Source: Macrocystis pyrifera (taxonomy: Eukaryota > Sar > Phaeophyceae > Laminariales > Laminariaceae). Taken from it: a stretch of DNA of 64,000 nt. How positions within the stretch are numbered: the stretch's first letter is position 1; every line of letters begins with the position of its first letter. The DNA is taken from contig JASSKH010000025.1 in the NCBI GenBank assembly GCA_031763025.1, forward strand, positions 7,846,798-7,910,797. The letters are read 5' to 3'. The position numbers and the translations under genes were made by a program. Of the stretch, positions 24,218-35,000 are shown in pieces. The notes beneath the pieces were generated by a model. That model saw nothing but the letters and a program-made list of their open reading frames with translations, ran no database searches and was not told the origin of the DNA.

Positions 24218-24850
24218 CTCCGGGGGGGCGATTCTGAGAGCGCTTGTTCTAAGCGGGGGAGGATGAGCGGGATGCCGCTGGGGGGCGTTGTTCTAGGCCA
24301 GCGGCACTTTGGAAAAACCACGCCATTTAGCTCGGCAACAGCACTACGAATTTGCAGGAGTTCATTTTTGAGTTATTTGTTTGGTAGGCGCCAGGTGATT
24401 ACTATGTTGAAGTCATGCAAAAAAGACCCTGTCATCTCGCATTACCGTCGCGATCTGTGTATCTATGGCGGGAGTAGGGGGCAATAGGAGACTATTGTCC
24501 GAAGGAACGGGGTTCCTTGCGATCTCTGACATTCTGTTTTTGCCTAGTTTTCACCTCGGAGGCGCGACGATTGTGATCTTTCTTATCGATTGGCACAATT
24601 GTGTTTAGGGGGAACTGTAGGGAGTTTAGGAGTCAAGGGAGCATTCAGGAACGTAGTTGGAGGGGACGTAACAGGGTACGCCGCGTTAAGACAACAAGGC
24701 GACGCATGTAGTGTGCGTATTGGGGGAAGGCCTTCCCTATCGGAAAAAAAAAAAATAGCCGGGTTTGCTTCCCTCGTTTGGCGGGCATAGAATACCTTGG
24801 GCCCACCGTCTAGGATATCGCATGGCTTGCCTTATCCGGCTAAACCAGCT

Positions 24851-24858
24851 GGGGAGGA
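24851..24858 (+). promoter_or_regulatory. Polypurine tract of the nested element
   Basis: GGGGAGGA directly abuts the TG of the 3' LTR, the expected place for plus-strand priming. Confidence 0.8.
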
Positions 24859-25332
24859 TGTTACGGTGGTAATCCAAGGATCCGAGGGGTTTCCAAAAGT
24901 AGACACGGCATTTAGGCAAAACGGGAAATGCGAATTGAACCCGGAGACTGGGGGGATGTGAGCAGACAGTCACAACCCTTTTCCACCCCTTCAGCTTCTT
25001 ATATAGCTCATCTTGCCGCCGGCAGTGCCCCCCTACACCAGAGGAGTACCGACTGAGACAACTAGGAGATGGCTCAGGCGTATGTTCCGCAAGCGGGGTG
25101 GAACGACGGGAATGCAGGTGGCAGTCTTTGCATCGAACTGAAAGAGCTTGAGTGTGTGCATGTGGGACGGACGGCCCAACGGCCCTATTTGTTCTGGGAA
25201 CGAATTAATACATGATGTTTTGGAGGTGGGTATATCTGAGCAGCTTTTCGAGGAATGTAAGATATCTCGGCCGGAGAGCCCGACGAGATTACACCATCAT
25301 GCATGACACGCGCACCGCTCGACTCTAAAACA
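24859..25332 (+). repeat. 3' LTR of the nested element
   Basis: 474 bp. The differences from the 5' LTR that I see are near 25262 (GATATCTC against GCTATCTC), 25281 (CCCGACG against CCTGACG) and the terminal CTCTAAAACA. Confidence 0.92.
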
Positions 25333-27386
25333 TCACACGCCGAGAAAGAGTCGGTAAATTTAACCCCACTCTCCGCGATGTTTTTCACCTTAGCCATAAC
25401 TTGCCCGTTAGGATGTCCCAGCCTCTTATGCCAGATGTTAGTTCCAACTGTTGCAGAGAGAGCAGTAGGAGCTACTTGAGCAGCCAAAACAGTTTCCGGC
25501 TTGAAGTTGTTGCCCGACAGGGTCGGAAAAGCCGTCTCAGTTGCTTGGCTTACCGCTGCTGTGGTAAGATCAAGATGATCCAGAGTAGAGCAGTGGCTAT
25601 CCTTGCGTAGTGGCACGGTGAAGTCGCCCGGGTCCAGATAAGAATGCTTGGCGATGACCATGTTGACTCCCTTCGCCGCTGCTGTTCCCCCCAAAAATAG
25701 GTGCCGGCCCAGCCCGGATACGATCGTAACAGGAAGCTGCACGGAGTGATTGGAGCCTAGATGGTCCAATACGTTGACTACCAAAACCCCTTTGCAAATA
25801 CCGAAAAGGCGGTGGTTTCCAGCGACATCAATTGTCACAGGAGGGTCTAGGTGTACGTACTCTACCATTTTACTTTCGATGCCTTCTAAAAGCTTGTTAT
25901 CGATGAAGTGGCTGGAGGCGCCGCTGTCAGAAGTCATGGAGAAGTCGATGGACTTGGTAGTGATGTCGGTTGAAGGTGCTGCTTTGAAAGAGTAGCCGAT
26001 GTCGTCAGGAGGTGTTGATGGCGTAGATGAAGAGGAAGGAGTCGTGGTGGATGTAGAAGTAGCTGTAGTTGTTGCAGCAGTAGTAGTAGCAGATGGAGCA
26101 TATGTAGCGGGGCTGTAAGCTGCCACTTGCGTTGTTGAACTTGGAGTGATGGCGGTGTTGGCGTGAGCGCCACTGTTGTTGCGTTGGCCGTTTTGTTGAC
26201 TAGGGCGAAAGCTACGGCTTCTGTTGCCGCTTTCACGCTCCCGCTTTTGCACTAAACAGTCGCTATTATCATGGCGATCCGTGTGATGCAGGCTACACCA
26301 AGAATGTTTTCGTGGTGTATGGGCAGGTTTTGTCCCATTCATCGATTTTTTGCGTGCAAAACAATTTTGAAACCGATGGCCTGCCTTTTTGCAGTGTGAA
26401 CAGGTCACGACTGCTGACGACGTCGCTGTAGTTATCATTGCTGATTCACGCCCCTTCGCTTTGCGCGAAGGCCCGTGGCGCATAACTTGATTAGCGTACA
26501 TGTTACGCATGGTAATCACTGCTTGATCAAGAGACAAGTCATTGTCTGCTTCAGCGCTGTACTTGATTTGTGCAAAATCATCCGTGAGTCCCTCTAATAC
26601 TATATCCAGTATGCTGTCATCATTTATCACCTCGCCCATGTACACCAGCTCATCTCTTAAATAGTTTACTTCATTAATGAATATGTCCGGGTCTTGCCCC
26701 TCTGACATAACCATTTTTGAGAGTTGAGATTTTAGTATGCGCTTGCGTTGGCGAGTAGAATTTTGGTACTTATTTACCAAACCATCCCAAGCGGCCTTTC
26801 CATTCGCGAGTTCACCTTGTTTTGGCTTAAATTGAAGAAGAAAGCTCGCCGCTGCTCCCGAAGTGCTCAGAAACAGGAAGTCGTATAGAAGTCGATTGTC
26901 ACGGTGCCAGGTTTGGATATCTTCGATATTGGAGATGTTGTCATGCGTAGACCACAGAACTGATGTCGAGGCCGGAATCGAGGAAACTGAATACGATGAT
27001 GGTGCCGCAGGCTGTATGTCGGCTCCTTGTACAGTTGGTATATGTGGAGATGGTGCTCCTGTATCTGCATGAGGTGTGGCTCCCGTTCCAGATGGTGTAC
27101 CGACGGGAGATGTTTCCCCCGTGGTGTGCTGAGTAGATTCATCAACGGCCTGGCTGCGTGTTACTGCACGTGAAGGTCTTCTCGTCGTAGATGATGGATG
27201 AGGATGAATATAATCGGGTTCGGGGCACGGACGTCCTTCCAGGATGTCCGAGATGCCCGAATGACGCATGCTTATGACGGACTGGGCCGTGCGCTTCCAT
27301 ACGTCGTACTTGAGTCCCGTGAATTTGCCGCCGACCGCTCTAACGAGCTTGTCCACCGCATCAGCTGCTTTCGTTGACTCTCCCAT
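25333..27386 (-). CDS. Ty1/copia Gag-protease-integrase N-terminus, interrupted
   Basis: About 685 codons open from the ATG at 27386. Residues about 190-310 are the Gag region (AAWDGLVNKYQNSTRQRKR, LDIVLEGLTDDFAQIKYSAE). A zinc knuckle CX2CX4HX4C (CSHCKKAGHRFQNC) lies near residues 328-341. A Ser/Thr-rich linker follows. The aspartic protease motif DSGASSHF is near residue 484. The pre-integrase segment IWHKRLGHPNGQV then runs to FSACD. The frame is cut there by the right LTR of a nested element; the open frame continues about 50 codons into that LTR, which is not native sequence. The remaining integrase piece is at 22283-22760. Confidence 0.9.
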
Positions 27387-27561
27387 GATGATGTTGATGC
27401 TGATGCTGTAGTCGGGGCTTGATTGTTATTTGTTTTTGGAAACAATTCCTCCGCAATGGAGAAAGTGAGATCTTTTCTTGAGCTTCTTGGAAGAACTTGA
27501 CGAACTCAGCGGGACGTCGAAGCGTGGTGCCAGTCGATGCGTTGCAGGTAGACTAGAAGTC

Positions 27562-27574
27562 GAGGCTCATAACC
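27562..27574 (-). promoter_or_regulatory. Primer-binding site, probably half-tRNA (initiator Met type)
   Basis: Directly after the 5' LTR, the element strand reads GGTTATGAGCC. Its complement, GGCTCATAACC, looks like the anticodon loop of initiator tRNA-Met (CAT anticodon). Drosophila copia is known to prime from an internal fragment of initiator tRNA-Met. That this element does the same is inferred. Confidence 0.55.
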
Positions 27575-27968
27575 TGAAGGAATGATGCGTGTCGAGGCTC
27601 TGTCTTCTATGAGAAGAGATGCAGAGGCGGCACCGAAGTGTCTGTGAAGATCACTTGTGATGAAGAAAAGAGAATGTTTGGAAAAGGCGCTTATGTGACC
27701 AAATGTCGAAAGAAAGAAGAGTGAGCGAGGTGGGGCATGCCATCACCTGATCACGAGACAATGCCCATGCTACGGGCAGGTGTATTCTACAGCAGCCCGT
27801 CAAGGTTCCCTGAACCGTTCCTAGCAATGTCCCTGCAACGTTCTGCATAGCAAACTCGTAACGTTCTATGCAACGTTACCTGATACATATGGTGGTAAGC
27901 TAGGCTACCCTGTATTACGATCAGTATGATAAAGGTAAGTTGAATACAGTGCGTCGGCAAGAAGGAAC
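27575..27968 (-). mobile_element. 5' LTR of the minus-strand copia element
   Basis: Partner of 21885-22278. On the element strand it starts TGTTCCTTCTTGCC and ends TTCCTTCA, next to GGTTATGAGCC, a likely primer-binding site. Gag starts about 190 bp further on. Confidence 0.88.
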
Positions 27969-28085
27969 AAACTCAAGTCTCGCCGCATATCGTATTTCTC
28001 CGCATCTATCATAAGATGCATAGTATGCTGGTATGAAGTGACTGCACATCAACATAGATATGGATCTCAACGTCCATATTTCAAT

Positions 28086-28106
28086 ACTCTCCTCCTCCTC
28101 CTCCTC
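28086..28106. repeat. (CTC)n microsatellite
   Basis: About seven CTC triplets beside the 5' LTR of the copia element. Confidence 0.8.
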
Positions 28107-28468
28107 CTTTGTCACCACGTGACCACGCCCCTTGGAGAGTTACTTCGTGTATTGCCGCTCGTGAGAAAAGTCCAAAGAAGGAAGTGTTGGCAAAAGTTTA
28201 ACCTGTTCTACGAATGTATACCGGGTGAATCCTCAGACGTCATTGAGTAGCCGCACCCACGTAACGACTCTTCTCCGGGTGGTGATACTGCCTGCTCTCC
28301 ACTGCACTGGTCCAACATCACAAAAACACAGGATGTTGATCTCGAAATTTCAAAAATACGAAAAGTACACGTCACGTACATACATACTTGTACCTGCTCA
28401 GGGATCAGGGAGTACCGGAAGAACAACGCAACATACATCCTGCTCGCTCGTATAAAAAAAAAAGATCA

Positions 28469-28677
28469 TTGGCCAAAATCGGGTATACCCGATGCCTTTG
28501 TAGCCAAAGTCGGGTACCTTTCTATTTTAGTGACCGCGAAGGCCCCAGGACACCATCTCATTGGTCAACGCCGGCGACCACCCGAGGCTGGCGGCATTTG
28601 CACCGGGTATACCCGATTTTGGCTACTTACCCAAAGAGGCACCCGATTATGGTACCCACCTACCCGAAAATGGCCAG
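28469..28677. mobile_element. MITE-like unit with TTGGCCAAAATCGGGTA ends
   Basis: The left end TTGGCCAAAATCGGGTA is matched by the inverted right end TACCCGAAAATGGCCA. Internal GTACCC- and ACCCGAT-type words repeat the motif. A related, AT-richer unit lies at 30670-30860. Confidence 0.5.
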
Positions 28678-29014
28678 ACCATTCGACCACGACGACCAAC
28701 CAACACCTCGGGGCACATTCCTTCCACACTCTGGACAATGGACACAACAACAATAAATAGTATATTGCTTCGACAATAGACGAGGGGTGACTCTATCAAT
28801 CAGTGTATTTTGTCTGCAGCAAGCGCCAGCCTTGTCCTCGAGACTTGCCCTGCGCCCTGAGCACATGTTTGGTTCCTTTTTCTTTTTTTTTTTCCCCTTT
28901 CTTTCTTTATTTTTTGTTTGGGGCAAACGCCATAATCAGGTATTTATACCTGATCCGTTTGAGCCAAAAAATCAGGTACAACCTGAAAACAAGTAAAAAA
29001 CGCTCGACACGAGC

Positions 29015-29146
29015 GGTATTGTGTCCATGAAATTCCGGGAAAAAAAGGAATGCGCCTAAAGCGCTAAAAGCGCGACACATGGTATTGTGTCCATGAAATT
29101 CCGGGAAAAAAAAGAATGCGCCTAAAGCGCTAAAAGCGTGACACAT
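29015..29146. repeat. 66-bp tandem duplication, two copies
   Basis: GGTATTGTGTCCATGAAATT begins at 29015 and 29081. Both units end with CGACACATGG-like sequence after CGCCTAAAGCGCTAAAAGCG. The copies are nearly identical. The first bases resemble the CGACACGAGCGG just upstream. Confidence 0.9.
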
Positions 29147-29204
29147 GGCCTCCAAAATCTGAACCATGTTTTTGTTTTCTTTAGGGTGTACCAGTGTGTG
29201 TGTG

Positions 29205-29730
29205 TGTGTTCTTCACATTAAACCGTTCTTCTACTCGTCGACATCCAGCAAGCCCAGTGTCCGTGCTGATTCTTCACCCTAGAAAGATACGAGCTCTGTG
29301 GTCACAGACTACGACACAGAGATAACACACCGTAATGCATTAATAGCCTACGCAATACCATGCCTTCGCACTAGGTGCGGCCGACACAACATACATACAT
29401 ACGCCAGCAACCAAAATACACCATAAAGAAAGAAAAGCAACGAAGAAACCAAACCGAAAAAGAACAAGAAAAGAAAAAGAAAAGGAGAAGAATCCCAAAT
29501 AAATAAATAAAATGGGAAGCCAAAGCTCAGACACATACATACTTACCCCGAGCATGAGCCAAAAGGGACGTGCAAGGGGAAAGATACGAGAAGGAAAAAG
29601 GGGACTATGCATCCCGGTGAAGACTTAACTAAGTAAAAAGAGCAATAGTGAATGGGCCAAAATACGCTCGTCACCCACCCACTATGTAGTACTTCTGTCA
29701 TACGGATAAGAAGGGAAAAAAATCAAAATG
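29205..29730 (-). repeat. Right arm of a 0.5-kb inverted repeat pair
   Basis: The reverse complement of 17733-18255 with small length changes in the T-rich part. The two arms are about 11 kb apart and could be the ends of one compound element or two independent insertions in opposite orientation. Confidence 0.85.
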
Positions 29731-29786
29731 CTTACCCAACGGCCGCAGCAGTTGGCGGTACGAGTAGCGAAGAAAAGTCCAACCTA

Positions 29787-30167
29787 TTAGTCGGCCTGGT
29801 ACCTTGCTACCCTATCTGCGGTCTCTCTGATACTCTCTTCTACCGCGGTTTCCCTTCTACTCCTCCTGTTCCCCCCCCTGCCCCCATACACTTGTACGGT
29901 GTTCCTTCTACCCCTCCTGCTATTACCCGTCCCCCCATTCCCTCTAACACTACCTGCAGCGGATGCACGGCGCTGTCTACTCAGCTTTGCCTCAGCCTCG
30001 TGCCACCTGCCCATGAACTGTTCAGCTGCTTCGAGGATTCCCCGATACCACTTTCCCGTCTGTTTTGCTGCAGTGGGCCGCAGTGAGGTCCCAACTCCAA
30101 AGACTAAGGGGGAGTCTTCCGTTGATCCCTCGGTGGCTTTGAACCAGGTAGGTACCACGGGCTCCAC
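29787..30167 (-). pseudogene. Longest copy of the ADRVARY coding-like segment
   Basis: A 126-residue open frame with WYRGILEAAEQFMGRWHEAE near its middle, then glycine- and arginine-rich sequence and the shared end RETADRVARYQAD. It abuts the right arm of the 0.5-kb inverted repeat, so it is probably internal transposon sequence. No known domain is recognised. A trihelix-like character is only a guess. Confidence 0.4.
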
Positions 30168-30669
30168 TTGGACCTGCAGAGAGTTACTATTAATATTAAT
30201 AATATGCTTCGCTTGTTTCGCCCTGGCGGGAGCGCCAACAGTGTTTACTCTGGCGCCCTCCCCCCCCGTTGACGGCTGTTAAAGTTTCAGGATTTTACAC
30301 CGCCCTCGCGGAACCGCCTGCTCGGCACGAAATTATCTTGCCGTACCAAGCCTGAAACGACCTCGACGCGGGGTGGTGCAGACGAAATGCCGTGTGACCA
30401 TGGTACAGACTGCTGTGACCATAGAAAACAACAGAGTACACATCGCGACAAGTGTTAATAACTGAAGCACATCGCACACCACAAAGATAGAGGAAAAAGT
30501 GAAATCAGCGTACGCATGTATTCATGTATGCATGTATAAATAAGTATTTTTACGTACGACGTACGAGTACAGAGTTTATACGTCAATACAGAAGAGTTCA
30601 ACCGAGGGAGGGCAGACGCATACGGAGAGAAAAAACGGTGTACGCATAGCCTCTCTGATTGGTTTAAAG

Positions 30670-30860
30670 TTGGCCAAAATCAGTTGAAAGCTAGTCTGAG
30701 TAGAAAAAGTCAGGGATACCTTGGCCTTTTCGAGCTAAAATCAGTTAATATGTCAGCCTGGACAATAGGGAGCAGGGCTCCTGGAGTGTGTTTAGTACTT
30801 GTCTTTAGTATGTTACTGATTTTGCTCGAAAAGTGGCCAGGCATACCTAATTTTGGCTAA
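30670..30860. mobile_element. MITE-like unit with TTGGCCAAAATCAG ends
   Basis: It starts TTGGCCAAAATCAG and ends CTAATTTTGGCTAA. An inner inverted pair (CTTGGCCTTTTCGAGCTAAA and TTTTGCTCGAAAAGTGGCCAG) strengthens the fold. It is related in its ends to 28469-28677. Confidence 0.45.
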
Positions 30861-30869
30861 AACCCTTTT

Positions 30870-33140
30870 ATTTATGTTTTGTTTTTTAACCCTCTTCGTG
30901 TCTTTCTTTTTGTATCTTTTTGTATTTTTTTGAGTGTACGAATGTACATCGTATAACACAACGGATATTTTCCTGGTGTTTCTTTGTTACGAGTGAAAGG
31001 GGATTGTATACCACAGCTCGTCGATACCGTTTCCCTTGCGAAATGGTATGATAATGCTGTGCGCGCTATTTCTTACCAGGGTTCTTGACAATAATGTTTG
31101 TTTTGTTCCATCGGGATGCGTTTTTTTTTTACAGCCCGTTTCGTGGCCACAGGCAGGATTTCAGATAAGTGAGCTATTAAAAATGTGAGAACACCATCAT
31201 CATCATCATCATTACTACAAAAATATTAAAAAGGGCACAGATAAGTGGGTGTTGATGCTGAATAGATAACGAACGGCGATCAATTCAATGTTTGCGGTGT
31301 AAATCTAAGTACACCAAAGTTGCGTGAGGTCGAGCCAGCCGAGTAAACACAGCGTTAGGCGTAAGCAGTATGGGCCTAGTGACCGGCTGCTGTTGGCAGG
31401 TGTGCCTCTGGCTTTGCTCTGGTCTCTCACACAAGGTGCTCGAAGATTTTGGAAGTTATAGACTCTTGTATTAGTTCCTGTCTGCCTCGAGGGGTGTCTC
31501 CTGAAAGCATTCATCGGTCAGAAAGTATGATAAGGGGACACTTGCTACAAATCAAAACGCCGCAACAGGGGATTCGGCATACCATATCACTAGCCCAGCC
31601 TGAAAAGTCGCATAAGCAGATTCATAGAATCAGGCCAGAACCAAACCCATCCGGAGAATGTGGAGATTGGATCGAAAATGCGGCGCTTCACAACCCACTG
31701 CCACGCCTTTATTTTATAATACTGAAGCCGATCACACGTACTGCTCCGAATCAGACAGTACCAACCACTTTGTATAGGCTGGGCCAAGCCTTAAGTCGTT
31801 TACAGACTGCTGTTGATTCAGGCACTATCAACACCAGAAGATGAAAAGCACGGCGACACCAGACGGTATCGCTGGCACGGTGCGAAGGTGACAGCGAAAC
31901 CTTTTAGGCAGCAGGTTGACATGATATGGGGGGAGGGTACTGCTCCTCGATACGGCTTTGTTCTCTCGGTTTGACGGTGGAGGAGAGGGCATCACCCTAC
32001 GACCCCCTCACTCCCTCTCGATACTGCTGTATTCTCTCGTTTGACGGTGGAGTGGAGGGTGTGTTTCCTCTGTGTGGAGAGAGTATCGGCGTTGGATTTC
32101 GTTGGTGCGGAAGCTCCCACGTATAAAAAAATATCACTACGAGTCCGAAAATACGGGTACGCCAAAGTAGGCAAAACTAGCTAGAACTACCCGGAGGCAA
32201 AATCGAGGAACAAAACTCGAAAAAGTGGAGTCGCTCACGTAACCAGGAGCGAAATGCTATTGGCTGGCTGAGAGTACCTGAGAGCGAAACAGGAAGGAGC
32301 AAATATGTATATACCTATTACACTACCCCCTGCAAAGGCACGGGGTGCTTCGAAGATATGACAAACAAACGGGGGGTAACGTAACGGAGCATGTACCGGC
32401 ACGACGGAGGTCACTCGAACAGTGAGAACAGTGTAAAAAAAAAAAGAATTCGCGCCATGAGAGAACCCAAGGCAGTCAAGACCTGATCTCACAGAAAGGG
32501 CGGAAAGGACGCGTGCGAGAAATCACCGACACTGAGCGAACTACAACACAAAGCATGCAAAGAACGGACATGGGTACGGCCTATGCGATATCGCGCGGGA
32601 GAGGGCAGAGGGCTAACTGTCGCTGAGGAACTACATCTAGTACCTCGACCTGCTTAGGGATAGTAAGAAGACCGAAGGGGGGACGCAGGAATGGCAGAGG
32701 TGGTCAGACCTGAATCTAGGGCAAAACACAACATGCGAATAGTACGGCTCAAGAACATGGCCTATGGAAAAGCAGCGAAGGGACAAGAAAAAGCAACAAA
32801 TAACGGGTACGACTGATCACGCTGGTCCTAAACAATCGAAACAGGTCGTGAGAAAGATTAACGAAGCGAACGAACGTTTGCGCTGATCTCGAAAAGGGAG
32901 CAATCGTAGATAGAGAACGTAAGAGACACGTGACCGAATGGCTAGGAGGAGAGAGATAAGGCAGTCGGATGCCCAATCGGCACATCAACCCAGCAGCCGG
33001 TAGCCGTGAAAGCAGGGAAACGACTGGAGAATTCGCGGACAATCAAACAAACAGTACAACTACCATCACAACAGTGACACCCAGCCCCAGCAACTGCAGA
33101 AGATACGCATGCAGAAACTAACATTGGCTACGGGGACGTG
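30870..33140. other. No recognised gene
   Basis: AT-rich at the left and GC-neutral at the right, with a CATCAT microsatellite near 31193-31212. Open frames at 31449-31844 (plus) and 32749-33042 (minus) have no family features. The right part may be a decayed LTR or untranslated end of the adjacent Ty3/gypsy element, but I could not pair it with a second copy. Confidence 0.45.
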
Positions 33141-33177
33141 CTCAAGTTGGCAGAGCCAGCTCATTCAACTCCGCGGA

Positions 33178-34130
33178 ACTCGTCTACTTTGGGCACTATA
33201 CAATGCATAAGGGATCTTCCTTGATGCACTTCCGGACACAACGAGACGCAAACGGCTTCAGGAGCCGTAATGTACCAAGCGGACAATAGCGCGAGATTGA
33301 CCGGTCAGGGGTCGTCCAAGAAGCGAACTACCTACTGTCCAGGAGTTGAGGTGGGCGCGGAAATGTGTCCGATCCACGTAATATAATCTTGACCCTTGCA
33401 CCAGAGGTAGGTGTCGATAGGCATGATGGTGCCGCTGAACCGGTCAATCCACGGTTGCTGATCGACGTAGCTATCTATAACCAGGAGGCAAAAAGCCGGC
33501 GCGCCTTTCGCGGGCGAGCTCGCGTTGAACGGCACCCACGCGCATACGGCGGTATGCCTTGTTCGACTGCCGAAGTTGAAGGACGCGAAGGCCCAGTAGT
33601 TGAGAATGCATTGGCGAGAGTGAAGGAGGTCCGATTCACGTTCCGAAGACGTATGCAGAAGGCCTTTCCAGTGTGTTTCTTGGAGAACGGCAATGGCTCC
33701 GCCCCGGCCTCTTACCAGACCGGTGGCTGGAAGCCCCGTCGACTTCGAAACGCTCAATGGGTACGGAAACGCCGCCGGCAGGGACGTGTAGGGGAGGTGT
33801 TGTTTTTGAGGACGTATTTCCTTAGTCCAGCGGGAAGGTATCCGGGGAGGTTGCTTGTACCGTGTGACTTGGAGCAAGGTTTGTAACGGGCTACCGACAC
33901 GCGACAGTGGGCGTCAACGCCCGGCATGTCGGTCCAAGTATAGAAGGTAGGTCGCCAAAAGATACCCGTCAGGCGTGGAGTCGGAGGGTGCGGGGCCGCC
34001 GTCTAATCTTAGGACAGGACCCGTCCAGTTGAGCGATATCGTCGCCTTGAGAACCTAAGCTTCTCCGCCAGATTTGGCACCCTGGTGAATGGTGGCAGAG
34101 GTGTTGTAAATCCATATCCAATCACCGATA
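33178..34130 (-). pseudogene. C-terminal domain of the Ty3/gypsy polyprotein
   Basis: The minus strand reads GDWIWIYNTSATIHQGAKSG, LNWTGPVLRL, GPAPSDSTPDGYLLATYLL, MPGVDAHCRVSVARYKPC, then VRGRGGAIAVLQETHWKGLL and, after a shift, VVRFLDDP. These match the post-integrase end of the stramenopile Ty3/gypsy family. The 173-codon plus-strand frame at 33365-33886 is its antisense shadow. Confidence 0.7.
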
Positions 34131-34169
34131 GTGTAGGTGCGGCGTTGCCTTCATGCGTCCTAGAGTACT

Positions 34170-35000
34170 AAGGTTCGGCGCTCCACCCTAGAGATCATGA
34201 AAGTGTGCTGTTCACGCCCCAGCCCATACGCACGTCGTTGGCGGTCGGTGGCGAGGTCGTAGTATTTCAGTTGGTCGCGGGCGAGGCTTTTGTGGCCCCG
34301 GGTGTGGCGTTGTTCGAATATGATTAGGGGAAGGCGAGAAAGGCGGTTCGTGTGCACCTCATTGGGGGCCGAACCGGTGGCGGCGAGTTATCAGCAAACT
34401 CTACCTGCGATAAATGGACGTCCCAGTCATCTTGTCTTTCGTTGCAGACCATCGTTAGCATCTGAATCATGGTGTGATTGACGCGCTCGACGCCGCCGTT
34501 GCCTCTGAGATGAAAGGCGCTTGTGGTGATGTTTCACATGCCCAGCAGTTTGTACAGGGCATGTTAGTGCTTGGACCAGTGGTGCAGTCCATTGTCGGAG
34601 AGGAGACTGACGGGACACCCCCTAACAGGTATGCAATTATTCCTACGATATCGGCGGTGTTTTGAATCCGTGAATTCCGCAGCCGATATGGGGTACAGAT
34701 TAGCTCGCTGACTGGACATATCCGCGAAGAGAATAGTGTAGCAGTTGCCCCGAGGCGTGGCGTGGAGGGGGCCAAAGTAGTCGACGGTTTCCGCAACGCC
34801 ACGGCCGCACTGCTAGGGGAGGGAGAAAATGGGCCAACGTACCGTCTGTTTGGAAGACGTTCGCGCCTGGCATTCTAGACAACGACGAAGCCACCACCAC
34901 CGTGTAGATGCTCTAGCCAACCCATCAAGAAAATCATTCGAGTATAAAGGGCGTTCAAACAGCGCCGAGATCACAGAAGGCGTTAGCATGGTAGGCTTTC
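34170..35000 (-). pseudogene. Ty3/gypsy integrase core
   Basis: The minus strand shows VDYFGPLHATPRGNCYTILF (first Asp of the DDE triad), then PVSLLSDNGLHHWSKH (second Asp) and GNGGVERVNHTMIQML with the third acidic residue nearby. Stops interrupt before and after. Downstream, WDVHLSQVEFADNS and MHTNRLSRLPLIIFEQRHTR are family-typical. Confidence 0.8.

Larger units (their letters stand above)
22761..25332 (+). mobile_element. Nested non-autonomous LTR retroelement, complete
   Basis: A 2572-bp element inserted in the copia pol. The two 474-bp LTRs (22761-23234 and 24859-25332) start TGTTACGG and end AACA. I count three differences between them. A primer-binding site starts at 23235, a polypurine tract GGGGAGGA precedes the right LTR (24851-24858), and TCAC flanks both sides (22757-22760 and 25333-25336). 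The 1.6-kb interior has no Gag or Pol motifs, so the element must depend on proteins from another element. Confidence 0.92.

Noticed and set aside
33365-33886. 173-codon plus-strand frame
   Set aside because: It is antisense to the C-terminal domain of the Ty3/gypsy polyprotein, whose family-like residues read on the minus strand.
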